Source of the DNA: Notospermus geniculatus
Taxonomy: Eukaryota > Nemertea > Pilidiophora > Heteronemertea > Lineidae
Reading direction: 5' to 3'
Assembly (NCBI GenBank): GCA_002633025.1
Contig: NMRB01000506.1
Coordinates: 218,806 to 282,805, forward strand
DNA: 64,000 nt
The notes beneath the pieces are model-generated. The model was given only the letters and a program-made list of their open reading frames with translations. It was not told the origin of the DNA and did no database searches. A program made the position numbers and the translations under genes. Positions 20,651 through 32,329 of the stretch are shown here, piece after piece. Positions within the stretch are counted from its first letter, which is position 1. Each line of letters opens with the position of its first letter.

Positions 20651-21720
20651 TAAGGGACAAGGGTGAAATCTGATCTGCGCCAACTGATCAGAGCTGGATA
20701 TGAAATGGATAGCCAAGTAATTTTCTTGCCCCTGTTTACATAATCAGTTAATTCAAATCACACACACTTGCTCATAGGCCTCATTAGGCCTTCTTGGCAC
20801 TGCAGCAGTATGGTGCGTCCATAATTCACTCCTCAGCAAAGAGCCTTCGTTGTCACTGCATGAATATCACCGAACACAAAGTGTCACAGAGGTGTTGCGA
20901 CGTTTTCGCCGCCAGTTTCCAAACTGTCGTCAAACAGTGTGAAATGGAAATGCCATAAATGTTTTCGTCAATGTTTTAAAGTTTTACAGAGGGTATCCGC
21001 TGTGATTTTTGTTCACATCCAGCTCTGATCAGTTGGCGCAGATCAGATTTCACCCTTGTCCCTTATTTGTCTCCTGTGCGGTCATGCATGAAAACCAATC
21101 AAGCATGACTGGTACCAAAAGATGCAGGAAGAGTTGCTGCATAAGTACAAGTAAAAAATATTGTATGAATTGGTACACAATAAAACAATGGGCCTTTTAA
21201 AAAAGTGTCTAGTTTTTTTTTTGACTCACTCTGTATACGTCGACGACAGATGACTAACAGTATTTTTTGTTATCCAAGTACATGTGTGGATACATTCTCG
21301 GTCCCTGGTTATTTGTAAATTACTCCGTAATCCCCCATACAGTCCTATTACATTCCCGATTCGGCTCACAGGGTTCCAGCCTATTGTGTTGTTTTGATGG
21401 TACGATTACTTTTAGCCTCGGAAATAGGTGGTGTGTAAAGTTTAATTCAAGCAAACTTCGGCCAATAATACAAGCCACGAGGCCCCACTTAAAGATGCTC
21501 TACTTTCCTGGGTAAATGATTGGCGCTAACAAGGCGGATGCTGTGCCAGACCAGGGCTGGATTTCACAAAGAATCTTAAGTCTAAGAAAAAACTTAAGTC
21601 TGAAATGAAGTCATCTGATTTGCTGAAACCTGGTCACATGATGACTAAAGTCAATTAAGATTCTTTGTGAAACTGGGCCCAGGTCATCCATTTTAAGAAG
21701 TATGTCTGGGTCAGATTCCA
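20651..21720. repeat. Segment repeated after the gap, copy 2 (lacks the MITE)
   Basis: It aligns with 18721-20380 minus the 580-bp element, with scattered substitutions and small indels. It includes the right part of the mariner-like element (20651-21233). Confidence 0.75.
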
Positions 21721-22799
21721 TGAATAGCGTATATAGCGACAAGTGACATAGAAATACAGGAATTCCTGTGTCCTAGTTTTCCACAAACAGACCACAACCA
21801 GTCACTGACTGTCAAATGACTGGGGGTGGTGAAATAGGGTGCTTTGGCCGAAGTTTTTTTTAAAGGTAGGCTATGGAACCCTTATCTCAGCAAGGGTCTA
21901 TGACATGTGTAAGGCTGTCCTTGATCTCAAAAGACAGTGATTCAGAATTGGATACTTTGCTCACAAAATCGCTGACACCAGTAGTGCCGATTGGTGAAGT
22001 CTGTTCCATTTATGATTTTGTGATTATAGTCCAAGTAATCAAAATATAGTCCCCACTGTGTGTGGGGACTATATTTTGATTACTTGGTTGATGTTCTGGT
22101 TTGTGGCTCATTACACGACAATTATGGAGGTAGCCCAGTCAAACGACTGAATAAACTCACAAAGATTTTCAAAATTCTGCCTATTTCTATTACTTTTAAG
22201 CGTTTTTTCTTATATTCACGATTTTGCTCAGGAATAAACCTAAACTTGAGCTTCGGCGAGGTCAAGCTGCAATCAGCCAATGGCAGCCGATCTGCACGTA
22301 AACAATGCCATGTGCTCGAAAGGGATTGGTCCCAAGCCAGATACAACAAAGCACATGGTCACACTCCAGTCAAAATAAGAGCACATGCTCGCATACTAAT
22401 TAGGTTAGTTGACATTCCTCATAATAGATGGAGATGGCAGCACAATTTACCCGAGATACAAAACGTTTTCGGAAGTAGTTTTGGGACTTCTTAATCTTTC
22501 ATTTATGTTACATGTAATTCCTGTTCTTGTAAACACTGGTATCTAATCAAAAACCTCAAAAACTTTGAGGGTTCCCTTCAGCTATTGTACTACTTGTGGC
22601 TGACTCGTGAAAGTTTCACCTTACTGCTGCACGCTGTTCACTTTAATATGTAATATCAAAAATTATGTACATTGTATCTTCATTCCATGACCACACTAAT
22701 GTAATCCAAGTTCTCTGGAACTTTTGTCCAAACCCTGTACATATAGTTTGTCTGGAATAAAAATATATATAAATCAAAAAATCAAATCCTATTTCGATT
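21721..22799. other. No gene recognised; retroelement-like tail near 22706-22775
   Basis: A short hairpin at about 22032-22086 pairs AAGTAATCAAAATATAGTCC with its complement. The segment near 22706-22775 resembles 14759-14825. A 144-codon plus-strand frame (22060-22494) has no recognisable content. Confidence 0.4.
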
Positions 22800-23290
22800 G
22801 TGCAATGACCTTTATGCTCAGAGGTCAAGGTCAAGGTCAAACTTGATACATGTAATTTGAAATTTCTCTGCCTGCGGTAGAGGTAGAGACATCATATCCC
22901 CCATATTATTAGATTATTGAGGATGCCCATTTCGATTATGCAATGATCTAGATGATCAGACGTCAAGGTCAAGGTCAAGGTCAAACATGATAATTTGAAA
23001 TATCTCTGCCTGTGGTAGAGATAGCGGCATGATATCACCCACACTTAGGGTATTGAGGATCCCCATTTCGATTATGCAATGACCTTGATGATCAGAGGTC
23101 ATTATCAAGCGGTCATCATCAAGGTCAAACTTGACAATTTATCAAGTGGTCATTATCAGATGTCATTATCAAGGTCAAACTTGATAATTTGAAATATCTC
23201 TGCCTGTGTGGAGGTAGAGGCATGCTACATGTATCACCCAAAGGTTATTGAGGATGCCCATTTCAGTTATGCAAAACCTTGATGACCAGA
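22800..23290. repeat. Tandem array (about 130-bp unit, about 4 copies) rich in AGGTCA
   Basis: Each unit contains ATTTCGATTATGCAATGA, runs of AGGTCA half-sites (including TCAAGGTCA), a shared AATTTGAAAT(A/T)TCTCTGCC and a Cxx-rich spacer. Copies differ in the number of AGGTCA steps. The unit resembles common invertebrate minisatellites; nuclear-receptor binding is possible by sequence only. Confidence 0.65.
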
Positions 23291-24910
23291 ATCATGGTGT
23301 GGACATATGACAATTTCCATTCTGATCTAATGAACCTACGCGGGGGAACCATGTGACATTTTCAATTTCCTCTTGTTTACGTCACATTATATTTTCGTAA
23401 CGTCTCTAGTTTGCCGGGAATATCGTAGGCATCATGCTTAAAGCGCCACTGTATGCATTAGGTTTTCTGTCTCGAGGCGGCCGACGTAACCTTTGACCTT
23501 TAGGCAACCTTGGTTTATGCACGTTCGATAAGACTGTTCAAATCTATCTATTTAAATGATCTGAGTTACCAATTAGGCATTGACGCGTGGTACCAAGAAT
23601 ATATTCTTGATGGTACCTGACCTGATAAAGGGTTTATTTATTTATTTTTTTATTATAAATTCGTGGGTTAATTCTTCATTAAAACATACATATAGATGAA
23701 CCATGCCTTAAAACATTTTACATTTAGATATCACGCTATGACATGTATGACTGCGCGTTGAACTTCTCAAGTGATGAAAGGAATGGCGGCCATTTTTGTC
23801 AGTTGAGGTTTCGTCATAGTATCAGTCTAGCCTAGGTATTACCACTTGCTTTGTATGGGTTGGACAGGACACCAGTCTTATCACGTTGGTTCCAGATTTT
23901 GCCGCCAGGGGAGGGATACTGAGGCATACCTCTTTCATACAGTGGCACTTTAAAGAGTTGCTTTTGAGTTCCGGAGATGCGACTGTTGTGTTCTGAAAGC
24001 CGTATTTACTGGCCTCTTCTCAAATGATGAAATAGACTGCAAAGCGGTAGTTGTTCTGGGATGATGGAAGATCCCATGGTGAAAAGAAAACACGGCGAAT
24101 CTCTTAATCAACACGATGAAGAGACAAAATCAAAGTGTTACTGCTTTTGTTGACACCCTACACAAAGTCTGAATCCGTGGCTTTTAGATCCAACCTTTTA
24201 ATTAACGTTGGGAAGAGACAAAGTGAGGCAGGCCTTTAGCGTGGCTCAGAGACTTCTCTATGATGAAGACAGGGAGATGTATCTCATTAGGTTCAGTAAA
24301 GTGGGCTGCAGAACGATTTGAAAGGCGGCCAAGTTGTAAATTTGAAGAATCTGAGACAAAGACAGAGTTTTGCACATACGATACTTCCCAAGATAATTAT
24401 TCTTTACTTTGAATAACAGCCCCGGAGAAAGAGCGTACGTGAGTTGTGATTGGACGATAAAACTCATGTCCCTGTGGACAAATTATGAAGACGTACGTTT
24501 TTAAGGAGTTAAATGTTTTCGCCTTTTTTCACCCAAAAATGACGTCGGACTCTGACGTCACAATCGTAGCACATCACCGCCGTTGCCTTGGAATGTCACA
24601 CGGTGAACGCACCGGCAATTTCTTTTGTGTGGCACCCTGTTGTGTATTGTAGAAGGATATACCTAGAAAATGTCACCAATTTTTTCACAGTGACCATGTC
24701 AGGACATCCCCGGGGATGATGTTGAAGTTGTGGAAATTCTATGCAGGTTTCAGTCTTTGTCGCCCACTTTGACAATGTTGGAGACGAAAGAAGAAGTGTC
24801 ATCGACAAGACGAAGTTGGTCAAGGAACGGTGTGAGTAGGCTTCAGTGACTAAGATAGTTAACATCAGCCGTTGGAGGTGGAGGTACCGGGTTCGAGTCC
24901 CCTACGGGTA
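23291..24910. other. No gene recognised
   Basis: No convincing exon. The stretch at 23465-23560 partly matches 14900-14960 (shared GGCGGCCGACGT and TTCAAATCTATCT). About 24840-24910 has a tRNA B-box-like GGGTTCGAGTCCC but no acceptor stem. Confidence 0.35.
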
Positions 24911-25160
24911 TTATTAATTTTTTTGATTTTTTCAGTTTTTTGATTTTTTCATTTTCAATTTATTATCATTTTTTAATTTATATTTCAATTTTAATTTATT
25001 TTCATTTTTGAATTTATTTTCATTTTTTAATATGTTATTAAAATGATATTTTCATTTTTTAATATGTTTTCATTTTTTAATATATTTTCATTTTTAATTT
25101 ATTTTCATTTTTTAATTTATTTTTATTTTTTTATTTATTTTCCATTTTTTATTTCATTTT
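24911..25160. repeat. AT-rich low-complexity tract
   Basis: About 250 bp of TTTTCATTTTTTAAT-type imperfect repeats. It directly follows the tRNA-like B-box segment, so it could be a degenerate SINE tail. Confidence 0.75.
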
Positions 25161-25917
25161 CCCCCATCGTTTGCTGAGAAAATAAACTATCGTCTTCACT
25201 CTGTATCTTGCAGCGAAATATGTCGAGGGCAGTATTAATCAACAACAAACTCCAGAGCAAATCACCCAGCTCGTCGTCTGCGGCAGTTCTCAGATAACAC
25301 GTTTCATTCGTCACTGGCGCCTTAACGTATGTGACAAAAACCTTAATAGCGACGATTACTGTTACAGAGCACCACTTGTTGCATGCAGGCACCGGGAGTG
25401 AATCACTCCTGTACTTTGAATCCAACGGATTAAAGCTCTCTCGATCGATGCATCCATCCATCAGCGAAGAGGCACTTTTTCAACAAGCGTCAACTTACAC
25501 GAACAACATCAACGGTTCTCGCGCAATTTCGAAATTATCTTCCATGTACGGAACCAATAAAATTGCGTTCTCTTCTTACATCATAAAGTGAAGGCATGCA
25601 GCATGATAAACATGCGGTTCTATTAAGTTTTTTTTCAGAGTTGAGTGCATGTTGCTAAGTGGAAAATTCCTGAAACAATTATCTATAAGATGAAGAAGAG
25701 CGGAGGGGGAGATGAAAAGCTGAAAGTGCTGCACGCTCTATTTCGTGTTCTTTTTCCGATCCAATATACATGATTCAAAGCCGCAGGATTTAGTTTTCGT
25801 TGCATTTCAGATACTGTAAGCACCCCATTAAGTGGTTGCCAATTTGCATCATCAAGAAGCCCGAAAGTACCTGCTCCACACGAGTTTTTGTCGAGCAAGT
25901 CAGCACTCAATGGGCAA
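25161..25917. other. No gene confirmed
   Basis: A minus-strand frame of 108 codons (25135-25461) has one hydrophobic stretch, but I see no splice context or known motif that would make it an exon. Confidence 0.3.
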
Positions 25918-26157
25918 TAGACATCCTGCGAAGTCGGCCATGACAGGTTAGAAGGGGTAAACAAACCTCAGCCTAGTTCATTTGTACAACTGGTTCCTGT
26001 GCTTACAATACAATGCACTAGGCTGAGGTACAATGCACTAGGCTGAGGTACAATGCACTAGGCTGAGGTACAATGCACTAGGCTGAGGTACAATGCACTA
26101 GGCTGAGGTTTGTTTACCCCTTCTGACCTATCATGGCCGACTTTCGCAGGATGTCTA
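25918..26157. mobile_element. MITE with a 20-bp minisatellite core
   Basis: The left arm TAGACATCCTGCGAAGTCGG through GGGGTAAACAAACCTCAGCC is mirrored on the right. Between the arms about five copies of GTACAATGCACTAGGCTGAG (about 26009-26107) form a tandem array. The arms are about 75 bp. The minisatellite grew from sequence next to the inner edge of the arm. Confidence 0.75.
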
Positions 26158-26489
26158 AAGCAGGCAAAAAGACGTTTTCCTGAGAACGATATGGGATAAA
26201 ACCACTTATTAGCATTAAAGTTGTGAACTGAATTCAAGCCTTCGCACATGATGTTGCAAGGTTGAAATTAATGATCTGAATTCCCAGCATCGGATTCCAA
26301 TAAGCCCTATTAGTTGGTACCTGATGGAAGCCTAATAGGCGATGCCTCAGCTGACGTGATGTGGAACTAAGCTGTCATTCAAAATGGACCACCGTGTATA
26401 GGTGGTTGTATCTGCAAATACATGTACAACTAAAGAGCTTACAAACTGAAAATGTTGCAATGATCTCCAGTCAGTCGCTGCAAAGCTGA

Positions 26490-27090
26490 CTTGAGTCATA
26501 GCTGTGAAAGACGTTGGGTGGCGCTGCAGTCGTCTTGTAGCTGAGAAGACGTTGCCTGGCGCTGCAGTCGTCAGGTTGTTGTGAGTCGTAGCTAAGAAAG
26601 ACGTTGGGTGGCGCTGCAGTCGCCAGCATGATCTCGAGTCCTAGCTGAGGAAGAGGTAACTCAGGAAGAGGTTGGGCGGGGCTCATCTGATTCTCACCAG
26701 TCTGTCTGGCCTGACGCCCATCTAGCCTGGTTTGAATCCATCACATTTCCCGCTTCTGAGGAGCTCAGAGCCTCAGCCAATCATCGGTGTGCAAAGGCTA
26801 ATCAACGTGCCAATCACAATCTGTGTTACAAATGTGTGCGGGAAAGAGGAAGTGCCGAACGGTGAGTTGCTTCACGAGTTGTGATTGGTTCGGAGGCGGG
26901 GTCAAGTAGGGGTCAGATTCATTTTATAATTTATGCATTAACGCAAAATCGACGGCCTTGTAGGGCAAGATGGCGGGGCTGCAATCGTCAGGATAATCTC
27001 GAGTCCTAGCTGAGGAAGACGTCGGGCGGCGCTGCAGTCGTCAGGAAGATCTCGAGTCGTAGCTGAGGAGGACGTCGGGCAGCGGGAGGT
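26490..27090. repeat. Dispersed minisatellite, forward cluster
   Basis: Units of about 55-60 bp contain GGCGCTGCAGTCGTC, GACGTTGGG and TCGTAGCTGAG-like words (26490-26690 and 26975-27090), with non-repeat sequence between. The same unit forms a longer array in reverse orientation at 33280-33765. Confidence 0.6.
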
Positions 27091-27113
27091 CTTCAGCATA
27101 ATCATAATCTATT

Positions 27114-27354
27114 AGAGAGGTTAAGATTTTACTCCGAGAACGAGAACGAGAACGTGGTTACTTTGTGGCATGCCTGTAACTTCTCTAACACCAAGAATCC
27201 AGCTTTTAGAACGGTGTGTTCATCATTGGAAGACATCCGCCACTGTTACTGTGAAAAACAATCTGCGTTACCTCCAGATGGTTTTCTGATACAAGTCCCA
27301 TTCTCTTGTCACCACGTTCTCGTTCTTGTTCTCGGGGCGCATCTTAACCTCTCT
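27114..27354. mobile_element. MITE with AGAGAGGTTAAGAT ends
   Basis: The left AGAGAGGTTAAGAT, CCGAGAACGAGAACGAGAAC and GTGGT are matched by complements on the right. The arms contain a short GAGAAC repeat. The ends resemble the AGGGAGG family seen at 29404, 34456, 53542, 61735 and 61982. Confidence 0.7.
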
Positions 27355-28055
27355 AATCATGAGATTTTGCGTGGCGCGGCAGTCGTAAAGATGATACGGA
27401 ATCGCAACTGAACTTGATTTACACAAACTCCATTAATTCCGTAACGTTTATACACGGTGAAATGACAAACCTATAGCAATTGGAGATGACACACAAATCT
27501 ATCTGTGTCATCTCGACTGCATGTTGCCATTTCACCACCATTTCTCACAATTTTAACAGGAAGAGGTAATCGAAGTAAAAGCATGAAATTATACGCGAAT
27601 GAAGATGACTCAGACACTGGCGTCAGAGGTTTGACTCTATCACTGAAAATGTCGAAAAAAACTTCGTTAATTGCAACAATTTGATGTCCTAGCACGATTT
27701 TCTATTGTTTAGTTAGCGACTGGCGTGATATCGATATGAATAATCCAATAGATGAATCATGATTTGTGTTTTTAAAATCGATTGAATAAATCCTGGCGTG
27801 ATGTCATCAGTTGCATATTATGTAGTCATGTGATGAAAAAAATGCAAAAACCATCTCGGTACAAGTTACAGCCCTTTTGACTGTTGCCTGAGTGTCTGGT
27901 TCTGGTATTGCGGAAGGGAAGGCACTCCGCCATCTGACAAAAGACATACAGCGACTTTGATATGATACATGTATGAATCACTCCAAGTATCTTTGAGAGT
28001 TGAGAAAAACAGCCCGCAACCCAAACAAAACTGGGTTTTCTGTTTCTAAACTGAT
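27355..28055. other. No gene recognised
   Basis: No exon, RNA gene or structured repeat is evident. Confidence 0.35.
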
Positions 28056-28735
28056 CCACATGAGAGTTTTTTTAGGTGGTTCTCTATGGGCAAATCAGCC
28101 GTAGAAAGCTATGGGCTATCATCCGTGTCACTTGCTGTAGCGTAACTCGTGAGGTAGCCAACAATGGGATGAATTGCCCATTGAGAGCCAAAGCTGACAT
28201 GAGAAAAACCTCACGTGGAGGAGCACCTTGGATCCTATCCACGTGAGAGTTTTCTCGCAGAAGTTGGCTCACAATGGGCAACTGACCACTGTTTGTTTCC
28301 TTACGGCTTACACTGAGACTAAAGGTGCCGATCCACGTGAGAGTTTTCTTGCAGAAGTTGGCTCACAATGGGCAATTCACCATTATTTGTTCCTCTCGGC
28401 TTACGCTTGGACCAATGACACAAACAATTGCTCATTGTTGTGTTGCCCATAGAGAGCCAACTTGCGCGAGAAACTCTCCCGTGGATAAGCACCTTTACGA
28501 TATAAACAACTACCCACTGAGTTGCCCATAGAGAGCCAACTTCTCCGAGAAAACTCTCCCGTGGAGAGGCACCTTTAGGCACTATCCACATGAGAGTTGG
28601 CTCACAATGCAAAATTCACCATTGTTTGTTTCCTAACGGCTTATGTTTTGACTAACGACACAAACAACTGGTCATTGAGTTGCCCATAGAGAGCCAAGAA
28701 AACTCTCAAGTGGATCGGCGCCAAACCCAAGAGAC
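28056..28735. mobile_element. Cluster of CACGTG-bearing palindromic MITE units
   Basis: At least four units with arms like CCACGTGAGAGTTTTCTC and GTTGGCTCACAATGGGCAA occur in alternating orientation, ending in GGTGC(C/T)GATCC-type flanks. This looks like repeated insertion or amplification of one family, and related copies lie at 8928, 10100 and 57608. The E-box CACGTG is degraded in some arms (CTCCCGTGG). Confidence 0.7.
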
Positions 28736-29145
28736 GAATTGAGCGTAATGCGACAATAAATATTCTGGAGTTTGACAAAGTGGCTGACACATCGAAGTAA
28801 TTTCTCGCTTACGTAAGCTCCATCAGTCAATCGGTCAGTTTATGAATACCAAATACTAGCCTGACAATATTCCTATCCGACAAAACGGCACCGGTGTCAT
28901 CGAAAACGATGATGAGACTGTCCATTCACATTATCAGACGCCAGCATCCCCATCCAGCAACCATCATCCGCATCAGGTGGCCGAAATCCCAGATCCATCA
29001 CCACCACTTCTAGAAAATATGACATTTCAAAACTCCGTCCCATGCTATCTTGAGCCAAAACAATGCGTACAATTACTACATTGTTGCGTGTATATTTTTA
29101 GATAATGAGACATATCTGTATATAAATGTGGTTAATCTTTCGCGG
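28736..29145. other. Unassigned; upstream of a tentative exon
   Basis: No repeat is evident. It could hold a promoter for the tentative exon at 29146, but nothing proves it. Confidence 0.3.
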
Positions 29146-29242
29146 ATGGCTCCGAGCATCGCTGATTTAGCAGAGCTTGTTAGAGTCATCAGCGGCTCAT
29201 TGGAACAATTACTTCCCTATGATTGGGAGATGGAACCTGTTG
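29146..29242 (+). CDS. Tentative first coding exon, 32 codons
   Basis: The start codon in GCGGATGG context is followed by an open, amphipathic sequence beginning MAPSIADLAELVRVISG. It ends at a good donor (GTTG then GTGAGA) in phase 1. No downstream exon could be joined and no family is recognised. It may be a chance open segment; a transcript would settle it. Confidence 0.25.
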
Positions 29243-29403
29243 GTGAGAGGCGGATGAGATAGGAGTCTGGAACGGCTGCAGCGAGCAAGAATGGTGAAGG
29301 GGAATCGTTAAATATAGGGGGCGATAGTGATGGCCGTTTGAGACAAGTGTGGAGGGAATGGTAGTCCCAGGAATGCAAATCCGCGCTATGAGTGTCTGCT
29401 ATT

Positions 29404-29793
29404 AGGGAGGTTTCACAAATCTGACGGAACACGAAGTACGAAATACGAAATTGGACTTCATTTCCATGACGTAATGTATTTCAGGAGATGGTTGGTACCA
29501 CAAATATCGCCTGCTGCAAGAGCGTCTTTTAGCGTATGACGCCTAGAACGATAGATAGAGTTACGGTGTGCATGTGTATTAAACTTTGAAATTGATCTTT
29601 CGTTTCCACTTCGTATATTTATAAATTCAAGGTGCACCATAACTCTTTCGGTCTTGCATGATATGCTAAAAGACGCACTGGCAGCAGGGACATTTGTGGT
29701 ACTAACCATATCCAGAAATATATTACGTCATGGAAATGAAGTTGAATTTCGCATTTCTTACTTCGTGTTTCGTCAGATTTGTGAAACCTCACT
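29404..29793. mobile_element. 390-bp AGGGAGG-family MITE, ATT target duplication
   Basis: The left AGGGAGGTTTCACAAAT and the right complement (CCTCACT end) are flanked by ATT at 29401-29403 and 29794-29796. Long arms (about 150 bp) pair through CGAAGTACGAAATACGAAAT. Open frames across it are by-products of the inverted repeat. Confidence 0.75.
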
Positions 29794-30858
29794 ATTCTCG
29801 ACCGATATCTTCGAACCTGCACATGTAGCCTACTTCCGAGATTGGTTCCCGGGCGACCCTCACTTGATTCCTGTCTTGTTGACCAATCAGCGCGTCGGAA
29901 ACGACAGCCGCCACCGATCTCAGCATTTCACCCTACCGGTGAAATCTGGAACCAATCTAGTAGACTGGTTCCCTTCTTTGCCGCTACGCTCCTGTGGCTC
30001 TCATTCGCCAATGGTCAAGTTGGGTCTCGCAACTAGTCCGGACAGTAGTGCCGCGGTAGTGGAGCGGCAAAGACGGGAACCAGTCTACCAATCTGGGTAC
30101 TTATCTCATTGGCTATTTCTTAATGGGCATGAAAGACATGGACGTGAACATATTGAAGTCCTTTAAGTCTCAAAATGGCTTGTCTATTAAGATTCATTAC
30201 CGGGTGACGTGACATGGCGTTCCAATCAGTAAAGTTCGTGACCAGTTTTCGTGACCAACTAAAACAATTCGCCGATTCAAAGCGAGGATCACATGGTCGA
30301 CATTAATACACCAGTTCGAACAAAGAGCATCGAAATGTAATAACACGGAAGTAAGGGGAACCCACTTCCTGTTTACAACAACTGCGCAGTTTCCGTTGCC
30401 ATGGAGACGTTGCTCAGCGTCACTGGTTGTTGGTTTTTCACACAAAGTGGACACGTCTCCGTATTTGCCTTGGTCACTCAATTTTCCTCTTCACTGGTTT
30501 CCGGTATCAAGTACCGACATCCTAACGATTTAACGGACGTATTGTGTTTTTCCGATTCGGTTGTTCCGTGTAGCCAGCTGAGTAGCCATTCGTAAAATAG
30601 ATTGGGGCGTAGAGCCATATCTATATCTAACCGCAAAGAAAATCTATATCTTAAGGTCATACATTAGTCCTGGTGGAATAAAATATTGGACCTCTTAATT
30701 AAGGATGCCTTTGGGTGTGAAAGACGCTGTCCTGGATTGTGAGGTGACCTGATTACAGAGGTCAAAATGCACAGAAAAGGCCGCTTCCGTGTCCCTCAGT
30801 GGAGAGATGTCTTCCAGGCTGAGGTGACCTGCTAAGGAGGTTCCGTAACTACTCTTCG
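29794..30858. other. No gene confirmed
   Basis: A GAACCAGTCTA word and its complement recur near 29960 and 30080 (also at 34375 and 49040), a dispersed repeat end. A 64-codon plus-strand frame at 30401 starts within GTTGCCATGGAGAC, which loosely resembles an RFX X-box, but no exon can be supported. Confidence 0.3.
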
Positions 30859-31775
30859 TTCCACGTCCGATTGGCGCGAGGTTTATGGCCAATATCTCCA
30901 CAACGGCTGGGTCAAATTTGACACACCATACATCAATCGATTTGTCTTTTTCGCCGCTACAGGCATCATCGCTCTCATTTTCCCGCAAAACGTGACAGAA
31001 AAAAGTTCTTTTGCTAATCACAGTTCGTATTTTCGGCCGAAATGGCGGCCATTTTGAAATGACGCAATGCATCGCGCATGTGTAAAGTGCACTGAACATC
31101 GTGGCAAAATGAAAAGGGTTTTGAGAAAGGGATCCGTCATGTCGGCTTTACGCAAAAAATTAAGATAGCAGAAAGATACCGACGAGAAAGACAAGTCAAT
31201 TGATGTATGGTATCATAAAGGAATCAACCATAAAGGTTTAACTGCGAACGATGAGCTTACTGAGGGATACACTTCCTGTGTTGCCACCAGATGTCTCTCA
31301 CTGCCTGAATTTTGGCTTTACGTAAGAGGCACGAGGTTCAACTCGTTTTGTGGTGAAGAGGTACATGAACCTGCCAACATGATGCTTTGAATTCCATTTC
31401 TGACGATAACTGAGCTATTTTCAGCACAATTAGTGTTCCATGTACAAATGTACGTCAGCCTATTCAAATGTACACCGATGACCCTGAACACACATCGTTC
31501 GTGGGGTTCTCATTAATTCAGACCTTTTGAATCATAAGATCAACTAGTCGGAATTCAACAAAATTTGCAGTGAATGTGCAGAAGGGTCTTGCCTATCACA
31601 TGGAAACGTCAGAATGCAAATCTGTTGGGTTTTAAAGGCATATTGTCCACATTTATAAAATGCTAAATTTGTCAGTTGAATCTTTATGGTTGATTCCTTT
31701 ATGATGGTATGTCAAATTTGACCCAGCCGTTGCGGAGATATCAGCCGAAAACCTCGCGCCAATTGGATGTGGAAT
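30859..31775. mobile_element. Inverted-repeat element A, copy 1, split by element B
   Basis: The ends pair through TTGGCGCGAGGTTT and AAACCTCGCGCCAA. Without the insert (31213-31704) its length is about 420 bp, as in the uninterrupted copy at 42998-43424. Arms include TGGGTCAAATTTGACA and ATGGCGGCCATTTTGAAATG. Confidence 0.75.
31213..31704. mobile_element. 492-bp element B, copy 1, nested in A; 5-bp duplication TGGTA
   Basis: The ends are TCATAAAGGAATCAACC and complement. TGGTA lies on both sides (31208-31212 and 31705-31709), and the intact copy of A at 43350 has only one TGGTA there. A second copy of identical length lies at 62649-63140. The interior has no intact coding frame. Confidence 0.85.
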
Positions 31776-32088
31776 GAATAGTAAGCTGTATCGCTACCGA
31801 AGACCTCCCTGCTCAATACCCAGGGACCACGGTAAGGAAAATAGACAACCGATGTTGTAGTCACAGGATGAGAATTCATGATGGAAGGAAATTAAACACA
31901 CCTTGAACCAATATCCGTTTGATAATCAGAATACAGGACGAGCTGAAATTTCAAATTCAAGAGTACATCGTCGAAAGGCTATCAAGGAAAGACGATGCAA
32001 AAACGTAGGGTCCAAGGTTTTTCTATTCTGAGCTTCAGAAAGGTTAGCGAACGGGTCCACTCGGTGTTCAAATATACCCTACTGCAAC
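31776..32088. other. No gene recognised
   Basis: No structured feature seen. Confidence 0.35.
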
Positions 32089-32329
32089 CAGGACCGGATC
32101 CGGGGGCGTGGGGGGGGGCAGGGCAATGATTTTTTTGGAAGAAATAATTTTATCAGATAAAAATTCGAGTACATGTAGTTTGCTCTCACAAGCCAGGAAA
32201 ATGCATCTAAAGCACTTAAATCGTCAAATTTTTGGGGGGGGGGGGGAGGACTCCTAGACCCCCCTTTGGGCTTCGCTCGTCGCCTCCGTCGAGCTACCCC
32301 CCTTTCCGTCAATCCCAGATCCGGCCCTG
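32089..32329. mobile_element. GC-rich non-autonomous DNA element, 5-bp target duplication GCAAC
   Basis: Ends are CAGGACCGGATCCGGG and the complement of CAGGGCCGGATCTGGG. GCAAC flanks it (32084-32088 and 32330-32334). Inside are G tracts up to about 14 nt. Same family as 15862-16007. Confidence 0.8.

Noticed and set aside
20270-20716. Open frames across the second gap
   Set aside because: Same reason: N run.
22800-23290. CRISPR-like array
   Set aside because: Eukaryotic context; units vary and spacers are themselves repeated, so it is a minisatellite.
24835-24912. tRNA gene candidate (B-box-like GGGTTCGAGTCCC, followed by T-runs)
   Set aside because: No matching acceptor stem and a poor T-stem; at best a SINE or pseudogene fragment.
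25135-25461. 108-codon minus-strand frame with a hydrophobic stretch
   Set aside because: Runs into the AT-rich tract at its end and has no supporting context.
29654-30166. 170-codon plus-strand frame
   Set aside because: Its first third is the right arm of the MITE at 29404-29793 and the rest contains dispersed repeat words.
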